From Epiperipatus broadwayi (lineage: Eukaryota; Onychophora; Udeonychophora; Euonychophora; Peripatidae), in the NCBI GenBank assembly GCA_028023455.1, contig JAQFVV010012405.1:746001-810000 (forward strand): DNA of 64,000 bases, written 5' to 3'. The notes under the pieces are model-generated. The model saw only the letters and a list, made by a program, of their open reading frames with translations, ran no database searches and was not told the DNA's origin. The translations under genes were made by a program, and so were the position numbers. Below are positions 12,674 through 24,600 of this stretch, piece after piece. Each line of letters starts with the position of its first letter. Position 1 is the first letter of the stretch.

Positions 12674-14171
12674 GAGTAGTTAAAAATTACATGGAGAAAA
12701 GGAAAGCTTAATCCCAATCTAATACTGTTATAAGTTTTGGATGGCTTTATATTCTTGAAGACCCATAATCTGATTAATGGATTGACTATCATTTTGATGT
12801 TTTTGAATTAAAGCCAAATAAATGTAATTTATAATAGAGTATAATAGAATTAACAAATGTTGCTTTAATGTTTTGAATTGTCTCCTACACTAGTTGTTAA
12901 TAATGTAACTATATGTATTTAAAAACAATATGTAAATTTTTTTGATGTTTCAAATGGAATTAAAGTAAGGCCAGTCTTAAGCAAAAGTCATTTGAAAAAA
13001 AAGTAATGCATTAGCATTTCTTAATTGTTGTGAAAAATATTTGATACCAGAAATAATCGATAATTAAAATGTAGTATTATGAAGATAAATAGTATAGGGT
13101 GAAGTAAAAAGAGGGGATAATTTTCTCAATATTTATTTTCATACCTCCTTATATTATTTATAAAGTGCCATATGATCCTAAAAATAGGAATGTTCTAAAA
13201 TCACATAATGGTGTGAAATATATAGATAATTGCATAGTAATGCAAATATGATAAATAGTAGAGGTCTATAACTATTATGTATGAACAAGTAATATTTGGT
13301 CTTAATTTTATTTTTAAATAGGAGTATTGAATAATTTTGTTTTATATTTAATATCTCTGGAACATAAATTTATCCTCAAAGTTAAGTAGTAGATATAATC
13401 TTAAAAGAAATGCTATGTTGAAAAAGAAATGGGAAAATACATTATATGAAAGAATTTTATTGATGTTTTGTGATATCATAACATGAATGATGAATTAATT
13501 GATTTTGATATAAGAGGTCTTAAGGAGAAGATATTATATTGTTTGGTTATAATGAATTTTAAGGTTGTATCACTGATATGGTTATTAGTTGACTCCAAAT
13601 TATTTTTGGATATATCTGTTATAAGTAGTGAAAATCTGTAACAATTGTATTGTAACAATTATTCATTGATATTTTATTTGGAAAATAAGGTGAATGAATA
13701 AACAAAAATATAATAATTATGTTTTATGTTAATCAATTACATTATTATAAAAATTATAGAAGTATCATTAACTTTCTTGTATTTTCAGTTACTGTATGTA
13801 TGTGGCAACATTTTTGTTTCACATAAATTTTATATATCATATATTAAATATCATATATAGGTGAATTTTTGATTTATAAACACCTATTTTATTAACATTA
13901 ATTTATATGGAAAATATCTTTCATGATATTTAATTAAAGTATATATATTTTTCATTTGTCATTATATTTTTGTATACTCATTGTTAATAAATTTTAAATT
14001 CATTTAAACAAATAAACTTGCTTTAGTTATCATTCAATTAATAATACAAACCTTTTGGCTAAGAAAATTTTAATAGATATTAGTCATGTGACTTACACCA
14101 TATATTTTATAATAAACAACCATAAAATAATCTACGAGTTAAAGGATTGGATTGGTAAGTGTATTCATTAT
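12674..14171. other. Internal region of the putative LTR element, no pol
   Basis: It is A+T-rich and carries no RT, RNase H or integrase motif on either strand. If the flanking repeats are LTRs, this is decayed or deleted pol, or a non-autonomous element that never carried it. Confidence 0.4.
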
Positions 14172-14433
14172 TATGTATCATTTTCTTTATTGTAAATCCA
14201 ATATATTATCATTTAAGCCAGGTATATATTTTTATATAATAATAAATTAATTTGCTATTGCTAGATGTTTAATAATAAATTAGAAGATCACAATTATTTT
14301 AACAGTTATATGTAATAGTTACTTTTGGCTAAAATAGATATATCTGAGCTAGTTTGATAGTTTATAAAGTATAATATATTAATTATTTAGGGTAAACAAA
14401 GGCGATTAGAGATGAATGCTTACATATTCTTTT

Positions 14434-14447
14434 AAACTATTAGTTAT
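14434..14447. repeat. Target site duplication, left
   Basis: aaactattagttat is repeated exactly at 19535-19548. The pair brackets the composite Penelope-like insertion, and the uninterrupted repeat at about 10310 has the single-copy site. Confidence 0.85.
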
Positions 14448-14504
14448 AACATATAATAACCACATTCCACTCTTTTGACACTTTGAAGCAAAATATATTT
14501 ATTT

Positions 14505-14555
14505 ATTAACATTACAGTTTCGATTGTTCCTAGCAGTCTTCGTCAGATCTATAAA
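14505..14555 (-). ncRNA. Hammerhead ribozyme motif in the Penelope terminal repeat (left copy)
   Basis: In element sense it shows CTGACGA (14546-14540), a stem II gactg / caatc closing a ctaggaa loop, then GAAAC (14521-14517) and TGTA, with predicted cleavage after the A at 14513. The conserved core nucleotides are present. Stem II has one mismatch relative to the other copy, and stem III is only about 2 bp (AC/GU). Very short stem III is typical of hammerheads in Penelope-like elements, which may act as dimers. Activity is untested, and the stem II mismatch may weaken it. Confidence 0.65.
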
Positions 14556-15147
14556 AATTTAAACATTATATTAATACAACCATATTTTATACATATATCT
14601 ATTAAATTTTTACAATTTTACCAACTTAATTATTACCATAAGTTTATTCATAAAACTTACTATTATATAACTTTAAAATCTACTTTACCCTTTATTTCTA
14701 TTCTTAGTTATTATTATACTAATATTTATTCACCTTTTTTTCTTTTGCCATAATTTTATAATTTCAATGTAATATTATTATATTACTATATTCATAATTT
14801 AACCTTATTTTACATATTACTTTATTCACAAATTTAACTTTATTTTACATTTCACCTATTATCCTAATTTTTAATTATTTTATTCCATTCCTTAAATCCA
14901 TTTTACCCATATTTTATTCCTGCCTCTTCCATTTACTTATCCCTTATAAAATTATTTTAATTATTTTAATTCTTATATGTGTTTTTATTTTATTTATTAC
15001 CTTAATATCTACTAAACTCTCTCTACTCTACCATTTTCTATCCCATAATATAATTTCTCTTAATCTATACACAGCTCTCTCTATTATCTATTATACAAAC
15101 TACTTATTTTAATTCTTATTAGTTTTCACTGTTTATTTTATTATTTT

Positions 15148-15948
15148 TTATACTAAGATAGTTTTTAAACCACTTTCTCTATTAATATTTGGATTTATCT
15201 TCTTTATTAAAATTGCCTCCCTTATTTTTCTATCCCTCCTACTACTTGCATAACTTATCATTCTAATATTCTCTTTTTCTAGTTTATGACCTGTCTCCAT
15301 AAAATGCATATATACTGGTGATCCTCTATCATATTTATGTTGCTTTAACCTAGTATATATTGAATTTTTCGTCTCACCAACATATTTATTCATAATCCCT
15401 TTATCCCTACACTTTCTGCATTCTATCTCATAAACCCCATTTATATATTTCTTCTCTCCACTTATATACTTATTATCTAAAATACCCATTATATTTTTCT
15501 TTCTTTTATTCACTACTTTATATTTAATATCATTTTTAAAATCTTTATTAATTTTTTAAATAATATTAATTCCCCTTACTATACTACTATCATTAACTTT
15601 TATTCCTATGTATTCCTTCTTTTCTTTTCGTTTCCCTTCAACCTTTCCCTCTTTTTTATATAACTCTTCTATCTTTTTTATATTGTTTTTTATTACCTTT
15701 TCTGGATATTCATTTTTCTTAAAATCTTCCTTTATTCTATTTATTTCCTTATCATATTCTTCTCCTTCATCACAATAATATTTTGCTCTATATACCTTAG
15801 AACTTATAGAACTAATCTTATGCTTAATATCCATATTAGAACCCCAATTTACTGTGTTTGTAATACCCATTTTTCTAAACACTTCTGTTTTTACTTTACA
15901 TCTTTTTTCATAATATTCCTTCTGTATCATTATATCTAGATACACCAA
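15148..15948 (-). pseudogene. Penelope-like thumb/linker and GIY-YIG endonuclease (inverted copy)
   Basis: 15948-15556 encodes the segment after the catalytic palm (YLDIMI, MGITNTVNWGS, then a lysine-rich linker). A single in-frame TAA at 15558-15556 separates it from 15513-15148, the endonuclease. The latter has GVYEIECRKC, the spaced YVGETKNSIYTRLKQH block and EAILIKKINPNIN, which give the GIY, YIG, Arg, His, Glu and Asn positions of the family. It also has the C-x2-C pair typical of Penelope endonucleases. One extra base near 15970 breaks the join to the YVDD region at 16030-16060. The lesions differ from those in the plus-strand copy. Confidence 0.85.
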
Positions 15949-16080
15949 TCTATTATCATTCTCCCATTCTAATTGTAAAATGTATCTTCTTATCTATTTT
16001 ATCTATAAATTTTTTTATCTGTCTCTCACCCCTATTAAATATTAACCGAAAATCATCCACATATCTTTTAATTAAATATA

Positions 16081-16190
16081 TTTTGCTTCAAAGTGTCAAA
16101 AGAGTAGAATGTGGTTATTATATCTTATATATTAGAAGAGCAAAAATAAAGAAGGAAAGAGGAAGAGAAGTTATTGAAGATTATATTATA
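16081..16190 (+). repeat. Penelope 5' pseudo-LTR
   Basis: This repeats 19424-19534 with a few differences (ttttgcttcaaagtgtc, later gaagattatattata). It begins just downstream of where the hammerhead in the 3' repeat would cut, as expected if the 5' end of the template was made by self-cleavage. Confidence 0.8.
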
Positions 16191-16342
16191 ATATAAGGAA
16201 TAATACACAAGTAAATGGTGAAGGAAGATTTGGACATTATGGAAGATACAATCGAATTGAATAATATTTATACTGTTAAAAACTTTATAATTTATATAAG
16301 AAATGTAGAAGGAGAAGAAGTATCAAGAATGGTGAATAGAAG

Positions 16343-18154
16343 ATGAGACTGCTAATAAGATTAAGTAATGTTAAGAATAATATATGGTTTATGAAGGAAT
16401 GTTCAAATAAAGATGCTATACCAAATTTTATTAAAATGAGAAAGTTAAGAAGAATTATGAAGGATAAAAGAGAGATGATAAGGAATATGGAAAGAAGATT
16501 ATTAAAAGAATATATAAAGAATGGGTACAGAAATAAAAGAACAATTTATAAAGAAATAGAACAATTAGAAAGGAAATTGGTTAATAGAATTACTAAAAAA
16601 GAAGAAGGAATATTTCAACAATTGTATAATAGGAAGAAGGATATGATAAATAATAGAACTAGAATAAGACATGAAAAGAAATTGGATAAAATAGTAAAGG
16701 AAAGAGAAGAGGAGAAGGGTGAGAAAAGAGAAGAAATAGGAAAAGAAAACAATGTATGTAATCTGACAAAAATAAAATTAGAAGAAGAAATAAGAATGAT
16801 AAATAAAGGAATAAAGTATGTTCCATATGGAAATAATAAAAGAAGAGATATAATTGAGGTGCAGGTAGGAATGGAGATAATGTTACAGAAGTATATGGAG
16901 GAAAAATATGGGATATATTATTATCAAAATAAAGCTGTTTATAGTATAATTAATAAAGATGATAAAAAGTGGTTTGAGAAGTTAAAGGAAGAAGTAAATA
17001 ATCTGATATATAGAATTAAAAATGTAAAGGATAGAAAGGTAGGGAAAAAAGAAAGAACAAAGGTAAATGATATTATTGAAATGAAAAAGGAATATGGTAG
17101 AGAAATAATGTTTATTAAATCGGATAAAGGAGGAAAATTAGTTATGATGTATAAACATGATTATATAAAAAAGATGGAAGAGATGTTAGAAGAAGAATTT
17201 TTTATAAAGATAAAGAAAGATGATACAGGGGTTAATAATAAAAAAATATATACAATGATTAAAAGTTTATATAACAAAGGATTAGTAAATAGAGGATTAT
17301 TAGAGAACTTAGTTACTAAGGATTGTGAAGTGGCAAAAATATATGGGGCGCCAAAGATTTATAAAGAAGGTACACCATTGAGACCGGTGATTAATGGAAA
17401 GGGGTCATATTATGATAGAGTATCGAAATGGTTAGGAAAGATATTCAGAAAATATGTAAATAGAGAAAGTAGGACATTTATAAAGAATAATAAAGATTTA
17501 GTAAAAGAAATTAAGACAAAAGTAAATGAATATAGTAAATATAAATTGACAATGGTAAAGATGGATGTAGTATCCATGTATACAAATATTGATGTAGAAA
17601 GAGCAATTAGTTTGGCAATTAATAAATATAAGAAAGATAGGGAAAGGGAAATAGAAATACCTGTAGAGATAATAAAGAATTTAATGGAAATATGTTGTAA
17701 AGATATAACTTTTGAATTTAATGGAAGGTTTTATAAACAAAAAGAAGGATTATTAATAGGAGGTGCATTGAGTGGGGTATTGAGTAAGATATATATGCAG
17801 GATATGGAAGATTAAATGATAGGGGATGAGAATGCACCAATATTAATTAAAAGATATGTGGATGATTTTCTGTTAATATTTAATAGGGGTGAGACACAGA
17901 TAAAAAAAATTATAGATAAAATAGATAAGAAGATACATTTTACAATAGAATGGGAGAATGATAATGGATTGGCGTATCTAGATATAATGATAAAGAAGGA
18001 ATATTATGAGAAAAGATGTAAAGTAAAAACAGAAGTGTTTAGAAAAATGGGTATTACAAACACAGTAAATTGGGGTTCTAATATGGATATTAAGCATAAG
18101 CTTAGTTCTATAAGTTCTAAGGTATATAGAGCAAAATATTATTGTGATGAATGA
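16343..18154 (+). pseudogene. Penelope-like reverse transcriptase, split by one stop
   Basis: 490 codons (16343-17815) are followed in the same frame by 112 more (17816-18154). The N-terminal 240 residues are very basic and rich in K, R and E. Then come the SDKGGKLVMM block (about residue 257), a GAPKIYKEGTPLRPVING block (about 338), motif A MVKMDVVSMYTNI (about 408) and GLLIGGALSGVLS (about 472). The catalytic YVDD lies at 17855-17866, beyond an in-frame TAA at 17813-17815. These are the standard blocks of Penelope RTs, which are related to telomerase. The ATG at 16343 follows an in-frame stop by one codon, so the start is plausible. The next stop, TGA at 18152-18154, is a Gly codon in the inverted copy. 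Confidence 0.9.
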
Positions 18155-18405
18155 GAGGAATATGATAAGGAAATAAATAGAATAAAGGAATATTTTAAGA
18201 AAAATGAATATCCAGAAAAGGTAATAAAAAACAATATAAAAAAGATAGAAGAGTTATATAAAAAGAGGGGAAGGATGAAGGGAAATGAAACGAAAAGAAG
18301 GAATACATAGGAATAAAAGTTAATGATAGTAGTATAGTAAGGGGAATTAATAATATTATTAAAAAAATTAATAAAGATTTTAAAAATGATATTAAATATA
18401 AAGTA

Positions 18406-18771
18406 GTGAATAAAAGAAAGAAAAATATAATGGGTATTTTAGATAATAGGTATATAAGTGGAGAAAAGAAATATATAAATGGGATTTATGAGATAGAATG
18501 CAGAAAGTGTAGGGATAAAGTGATTATGAATAAATATGTTGGTGAGACAAAAAATTCAATATATACTAGGTTAAAGCAGCATAAATATGATAGAGGATCA
18601 CCGGTATATATGCATTTTATGGAGACAGGTCAAAAACTAGAAAAAGAGAATATTAGAATGATAAGTTATGCAAGTAGTAGGAGGGATAGAAAAATAAGAG
18701 AGGCAATTTTAATAAAGAAGATAAATCCAAATATTAATAGAGAAAGTGGTTTAAAAACTATCTTAGTATAA
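18406..18771 (+). pseudogene. Penelope-like GIY-YIG endonuclease domain
   Basis: This is a 121-residue open frame that lies out of register with the RT because of indels near 18270-18300. It shows GIYEIECRKC, KYVGETKNSIYTRLKQH, then REAILIKKINPNINRESG. Together these hold the GIY and Y(V)G motifs, the catalytic Arg, the His, the metal-binding Glu and the Asn, plus the C-x2-C of the Penelope subtype. In a working element it would be the C-terminal domain of the single polyprotein and would nick the target. Start at ATG 18406 is only a convenience; the true domain begins upstream. All key residues are intact. Confidence 0.85.
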
Positions 18772-19364
18772 AAAATGAATAAAATAAACAGTGAAAACTA
18801 ATAAGAATTAAAATAAGTAGTTTGTATAATAGATAATAGAGAGAGCTGTGTATAGATTAAGAGAAATTATATTATGGGATAGAAAATGGTAGAGTAGAGA
18901 AAGTTTAGTAGATATTAAGGTAATAAATAAAATAAAAATACATATAAGAATTAAAATAATTAAAATAATTTTATAAGGGATAAGTAAATGGAAGAGGCAG
19001 GAATAAAATATGGGTAAAATGGATTTAAGGAATCGAATAAAATAATTAAAAATTAGGATAATAGGTGAAATGTAAAATAAAGTTAATTTGTGAATAAAGT
19101 AATATGTAAAATAAGGTTAAATTATGAATATAGTAATATAATAATATTACATTGAAATTATAAAATTATGACAAAAGAAAAAAAGGTGAATAAATATTAG
19201 TATAATAATAACTAAGAATAGAAATAAAGGGTAAAGTAGATTTTAAAGTTATATAATAGTAAGTTTTATAAATAAACTTATGGTAATAATTAAGTTGGTA
19301 AAATTGTAAAAATTTAATAGATATATGTATGAAATATGGTTGTATTAATATAATGTTTAAATTT

Positions 19365-19415
19365 TTGTAGATCTGACGAAGACTGCTAGGAACAGTCAAA
19401 ACTGTAATATTAATA
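19365..19415 (+). ncRNA. Hammerhead ribozyme motif in the Penelope terminal repeat (right copy)
   Basis: CTGACGA lies at 19373-19379 and is followed by a perfect 5-bp stem II, gactg / cagtc, around a ctaggaa loop. The GAAA box is mutated to AAAA (19398-19401), followed by ctgta. The lost G12 is essential in hammerheads, so this copy should be inactive. The inverted copy keeps GAAA but has a stem II mismatch, so the two lesions are complementary. Confidence 0.65.
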
Positions 19416-19423
19416 AATAAATA

Positions 19424-19534
19424 TATTTTGCTTCAAAGTGTCAAAAGAGTGGAATGTGGGTATTATATGTTATATATTAGAAAAGCAAAAATAAAGAAGG
19501 AAAGAGGAAGAGAAGTTATTGAAGATTATATTAT
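19424..19534 (+). repeat. Penelope 3' pseudo-LTR
   Basis: This is a direct repeat of 16081-16190, lying just 3' of the hammerhead motif and ending exactly at the right target duplication. Confidence 0.8.
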
Positions 19535-19548
19535 AAACTATTAGTTAT
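19535..19548. repeat. Target site duplication, right
   Basis: aaactattagttat, identical to 14434-14447. Confidence 0.85.
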
Positions 19549-20528
19549 TGGTGTATGTTATAGTAACTTAATATTTAGTTAGAAAAATGGAAATCTTATA
19601 TTATAAAATTGGTAATCACATACATTGAAATTGGTATTTGAATTTCATTAAATAGAATGATTTACTTTACTTAGATTTAAATCTTATCAGAGTAGATTAT
19701 ATATTTAATTTAAATATTAAGCTTTTAATATTACCATTTGCTTATAATAGAGTATTAATAATACTATGCATATTAGAGTACTTGCAATTCACAGTTTAAT
19801 AACTTGTCTTTATTTGTTTGAATTTTAATTCGTTGTGATTTGCTAATTGTATTTGTATAATTGTAAAATGTGAATCTTTCATTTATTTTATGTCATTATA
19901 ATTAGATATTGTAAGTTGTAAGGTTATGTGAATGGTTGACTTTTATTTTATATTATTATAAAGTGGCATAAGTGGTGAAGTATGTTAAATAAATTATCTT
20001 GTGTATTGTATTTTATTATAGTTTTGTACTATAGATACTTTATCCCATTACTATTTAATGTTGTAAATTTATAAAGTTTTAAAAGAGAGAACTTTATTAA
20101 AGATAGATTAATGTACATAAATCTGTAGGATAACAAAACCTTTTACCATATTAAGTATTTTCTCTCATTACAAGTGGTTTATCCAACAAGGCCATATTAT
20201 TATTTATGAGATAGTATTGTTCTGCTAGTATTGTCTTTATTTTCATTTTTATTAGCATTATTTTTATTTTACTCAGTTACTATCGGTAATCTCAATTATT
20301 AAGTTATATTTTACTTTGTTACAATTGGTGTCTTAAGTTTGCAGGTTTACAAAAATCTTCATTTTTTATCCATATTATTTTCATTTTTTTACAAGTGGCT
20401 TTCAAATTCATAGGGCATACTAAAGTCATTCTTCCTACTCAGTTATGACTTAGTTTATTCTGTTATAAATGTTGCCCAAAACTGTGGGTCTATTATATAA
20501 GAGTCTAGCACCCTTTTATTCTGTTACA

Positions 20529-21484
20529 ATATATATAAATTTCATATATACATATATATATAATCTTGGGACATACAAGATAAACTCCTGTTAAATATTA
20601 ATATATTAATTTTTTGATTTTTTTTCATTAAAGAATGAAAAGTCATTTTTTTAATAATGAGAATCATTAAAAAAAAATCATAAATTAACACTGAATTAAA
20701 GCATTACACAGAGCTCTTTAGTAGATATATATTAAAGTAAAAAAATTGGAATGATTAAATAGCTTTTTCACAATAGCAGAACATTATTTTTGTATCCATT
20801 AAATTTAATTAAAAGACATGATTGGAATTGTACTTGCAAGATAGTATTAAGTAAGATTGAAACAGAGAAGAAAAACTTATGGAGAGTTTTTTGAAATATG
20901 TATTAGAAGTGACTGGAATAAATAAACTGGTGTGAGAAATTGATTAATGTAAATGTGTTCTAGTTTAAAATATTAGCAATGTAGAAGTGTTATAATAAGT
21001 AAATGAATTATCATTTATTTAAGAAATTATTAAGCAGATGCAAAATTAATCTAGACAAATTTTGTAGGAAAAGAGATAAAAGACGATAGAATGTTTGATT
21101 CAAAAGGATAACTTTATGAAATTTTGCAATAAGTGTTCCTTTTTATATGAAATGAGACTTTGACATTTGATAAATGATGACAATGTATGTAGTTGTGATG
21201 TATTTTGTTTGGTTTTTGTAATATATACTTTTTGTAAACTCATTTCTGTTGTTTTTTATATTTTTTTCATAGAGATTTTTATGATTTTTATATTTTTTTC
21301 ATTTTCAATTGTAATAAATCTTCCAAATATTAAAAATGGAATTTAATCAATAGAATTTTTTCTTTCACTTTTTTATGTTCATGTATGAAATAATATAACT
21401 GGACTTTTTTGGTCTTATATTTATTTATCAATATTAAATTATTCATTGGATATCACAGGAACATTCAATTATTTTATAATTTAA
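20529..21484. other. A+T-rich non-coding stretch
   Basis: A short (TA)n region follows the repeat end at 20528. Nothing else recognised. Confidence 0.45.
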
Positions 21485-21655
21485 ATATATTTATTACTTT
21501 CTAAATATAGTTTGTTTGGGAAAGATAATCCCCATTTATGTTATAAAGATTATCTCAAAGATCTTTTGAAGAAGTGCAATGCTGATTGTTTTATTGGGAA
21601 TAGAATTGCTGAAGTGTTCAGAGAAATAAGTTTCTTCAAAAAAATTAAAAGATAA
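21485..21655 (+). pseudogene. Short relic resembling a LINE C-terminal domain
   Basis: The frame is open from 21485 and clearly non-random from 21512 to the TAA at 21653-21655. It includes GKDNPHLCYKDYLKDLLKKCN, then AEVFREISFFKK. The 'RYKD.LK..LK.C(N)...W...A.DR..W' pattern is common at the C-terminus of RTE- and Jockey-type LINE proteins, and this looks like a degraded version. Nothing upstream extends it. A host exon is possible, since a weak acceptor-like ctaaatatag precedes it, but I prefer the LINE reading. Confidence 0.35.
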
Positions 21656-24600
21656 TATTTCAAAATATCATATAAACAGAATAATGGATCAGCATTTTCT
21701 ACATGTGAACACAATTATGGTTCATAGATTGGTTTCTATAATTATACCAAAATTTATCCTTAATATAGTAGTGTTGTACTTATTATTATTATTGGTATTG
21801 TTATTATTATTTGTTTTGTTTTTATCTTTTTTTCTTGGATTTAGTATGGTCATATTTGTTTGTAAGTAGTTGTTACTGCTGTTGATGATGATGAGATTCT
21901 TTGCATAGTTGTGAGAATATTTGCACCTCAAGCTTACAATTTGAAGTTGAAACTTAGATATAACTTGAAATGTATTTTTAAAAATATTCAAGCATGTTTG
22001 TGATTTTTTTCTCTACGCAGTTGATCTATACTTAACAAGTCAGTTAGTTTGATTTATCTAGTTGCTTAAATTGGAAAAGAAATCTTTAACCTTTAGATCA
22101 ATAATATTGTGGAATTCAAAATGATTTACTCATGGTCTCTGTCACATTCTTTCAATAATTGCAACAACTTAAACTAAAATGTATTTTGATTGATTCACTT
22201 AAGGTATTTAAGTGCCATCATTTATCCATGAAAAGTCAATTCAACACGACTATTTTCTTTTTCTATGAAAAAGTATTATGTCCTTTTGTGGAACTTTTGC
22301 GTTTGTTTAAATTATTCTTTGTTTATTTGCAAAACTGAGTTATTATTTTAATGGTTACTTTTATTTTTTGAAGTTTGTCAAAATTTTTATGGAGAATAAG
22401 TTTTTTACTTTATTAAAGCACAAAGAGATATGTGAGACTTTATCACCAAAAATTTAATTAACCCAATAAATATTGTCTTCTTCTTTATTATAGAGATCTT
22501 AGATTTGTAATAGGCTATTAAAGAATATATATTTTTTACTTAAATATAGATCACAGAATATGGATCGAACTTGCAAAGATCATCATTATGCAGTGAAACA
22601 TTAATAGTTGAAAGTGATAATGTTTTTATTTGGTCTGATAATAAATCTTAACGCAGTGATAGATTGTGGACTTGATAGATAGAGTTTGCTGAATCCAATT
22701 TACTATGACACTTCTGCTACTTGAATATCTCATTACCTTTTGAGTGATTAATCATTTGACTATTTTATTAATAAATAAATATAAAATTTAACTTGAAATA
22801 GCTAAATTTTTTTCCCAATAAAAGGAGTTGTCTTTTAATCTAGATGTGATCTTTTAAATTCTCAATATTGTTGCATTTTTTTATATATAAAAATAATCCT
22901 GTGTGATAGATTGCATAGGATAATAATTAATATTCTTATAATTTTGCAACTAAAGAAATATATCGGAAAATAGTCAAACATTACTTTCGAATTCTCGTTA
23001 AATAAAGGAAAAATAATGGGAATGAAAAATATATACATATATTTATGATATGCAGGTGACTGTGTTAACATATATATATATAGGCATAATTTAACATAAC
23101 CCCAGTTTTTTTATTTCAGTAGTTTTAATAGGATATCTCCTGTTAAGAAAATACAGACACGTACACAAATAAAATTTTACATCCTATCTTTAACGGAATT
23201 GAGAATAATTTTTAATTTACTGTTTATTGTTATCGTTATTATTATATTCATTTAATCATTTTCCCCCTCTCAAAGTGAATTTTTTATAATAGTGGAGCTT
23301 TGAATGGTTTCAAGATGCTAGTTAATTGTAGAAGTCAATAATTGAGTTGATTGATTTAGAAAAATTTAATTATTGAAGACTGTATCATTTACCATTGAGA
23401 TAATAATGTAGTTAAGTCAGCAGAATTAAATGAGATTTTATCAGCTACATTGCAGATAGTGTTGTTCAAAGCAAAGAAAATTAATTTTCTTTCCTTTTTT
23501 TTATCCAACATTTTAAAATAAATGTTAGAAAAGATTTTTAATTATATTTTGTGAGGTGAAAAAGTTATTGTTTTTCTTTCCCTAAAGGGTATATATATAT
23601 ATATATAATATAGCATTTGATTTTTGTTTTTTATTTATTTTCTCATACCCATTGCCTATGGTATACATCTAGACGATCTTGCAGATTTTGATTTTAAATA
23701 ACTGAGGATATTCTAGGATACGCTAAGGATTTCCTTACAAAGCAAGTTATTTGCCAATCCAACTTTTTGTCAGGTGTTGAGTAGTAGTTAATATCTAGCT
23801 ATTTTCAAGTATAGAATATAAAAAAAATCGTAAGAAATCTAAACGGGTAACTTGAATGTTGATGCTTTGAATGTATACAAGTCATCATGATTGAAATATT
23901 AAGCAATTTTATTATGAATAAAAAGAATGGATAGATATTTTTATGAGTGCTAGGCTCATCAAAAAATTATTTAGCATAATAACAACTATAACTATTGTGC
24001 AAGCAACAGATGGATTTATTTTCATCTTCTCATTATTTCTTTAATAAATGTTTCATTTTTGTTCAAATATACAGTTATTTTCTGAATATGATTTTTTTTT
24101 CATTATTAAATTAATAATTTTTATTTATTCAAGAAAACTACTTTATGAGTTTTCATAGGTTTTATAAATTTCTAGCTTTACATTTAGCAAAAATGTTATT
24201 AAACAAGGTACTCTATTATATCAAATTTTTGGAACTTATTTAGTCTATATAAAATTTTAAAAAACGTGGTTTAATGAATTCACATAAGAATGTGAAATTA
24301 CTGACAGAAGTCTTTAAAAATGACTGCTGCCATTTTTTAAGTAAGCCAGACTTACAAAATTTATTAAATTTATGAATGTTAGTTTTATTTTTGTTTATTT
24401 GTAATTTTTTTGAGAGTATATAATTAAAGTAGCATATGTTCATACAGTGGATGTTGAGGCTTGACATTTATAAATAGTAGTAATGTATAACATATTATCT
24501 AAATATATGCATGTAAATGTGTTAGAATAGAATTTTCTTATATGAAGACATAAATATAAAGACTATTGCACTATAGGAAATATTACGAAGTATTATTCCT

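Larger units (their letters stand above)
14448..16080 (-). mobile_element. Penelope-like element, 5'-truncated inverted copy
   Basis: The sequence is the reverse complement of about 17840-19460 of the adjacent copy. It starts (in element sense) just before the YVDD catalytic box and runs through the thumb, linker, GIY-YIG endonuclease and 3' terminal repeat. The two copies meet head to head near 16080, so the plus strand switches from pyrimidine-rich to purine-rich there. The shared outer target duplication means both halves arrived as one insertion. Inverted partial copies joined this way are known for Penelope-like elements. Confidence 0.85.
16081..19534 (+). mobile_element. Penelope-like element, near full-length copy
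   Basis: The order is 5' terminal repeat, RT, linker, GIY-YIG endonuclease, 3' untranslated region and 3' terminal repeat. The endonuclease is C-terminal to the RT, as in the Penelope/Poseidon/Neptune type and unlike elements with N-terminal endonuclease. The plus strand is strikingly purine-rich throughout. Lesions are one TAA, one TGA and at least one frameshift, so this copy is inactive but young enough that every domain is readable. Confidence 0.9.
14172..20528 (+). repeat. Probable 3' long terminal repeat, interrupted by a Penelope-like insertion
   Basis: 14172-14447 matches the first part of the repeat at 10050-11226, and 19549-20528 matches the rest. The intact site in the first copy reads across the junction (near 10310-10330: caactattatttattgg), which gives a clear empty site. 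The second copy also holds roughly 80 extra bases near 20078-20160 that are absent from the first. It ends in gttaca at 20523-20528, like its partner. Confidence 0.5.

Noticed and set aside
19166-19399. Minus-strand frame in the Penelope 3' region
   Set aside because: Antisense of the 3' untranslated region and hammerhead; composition is that of non-coding DNA.
24240-24467. Minus-strand 75-codon frame
   Set aside because: K/N/F/I-rich composition is expected by chance in A+T-rich DNA; no motif or conserved block.
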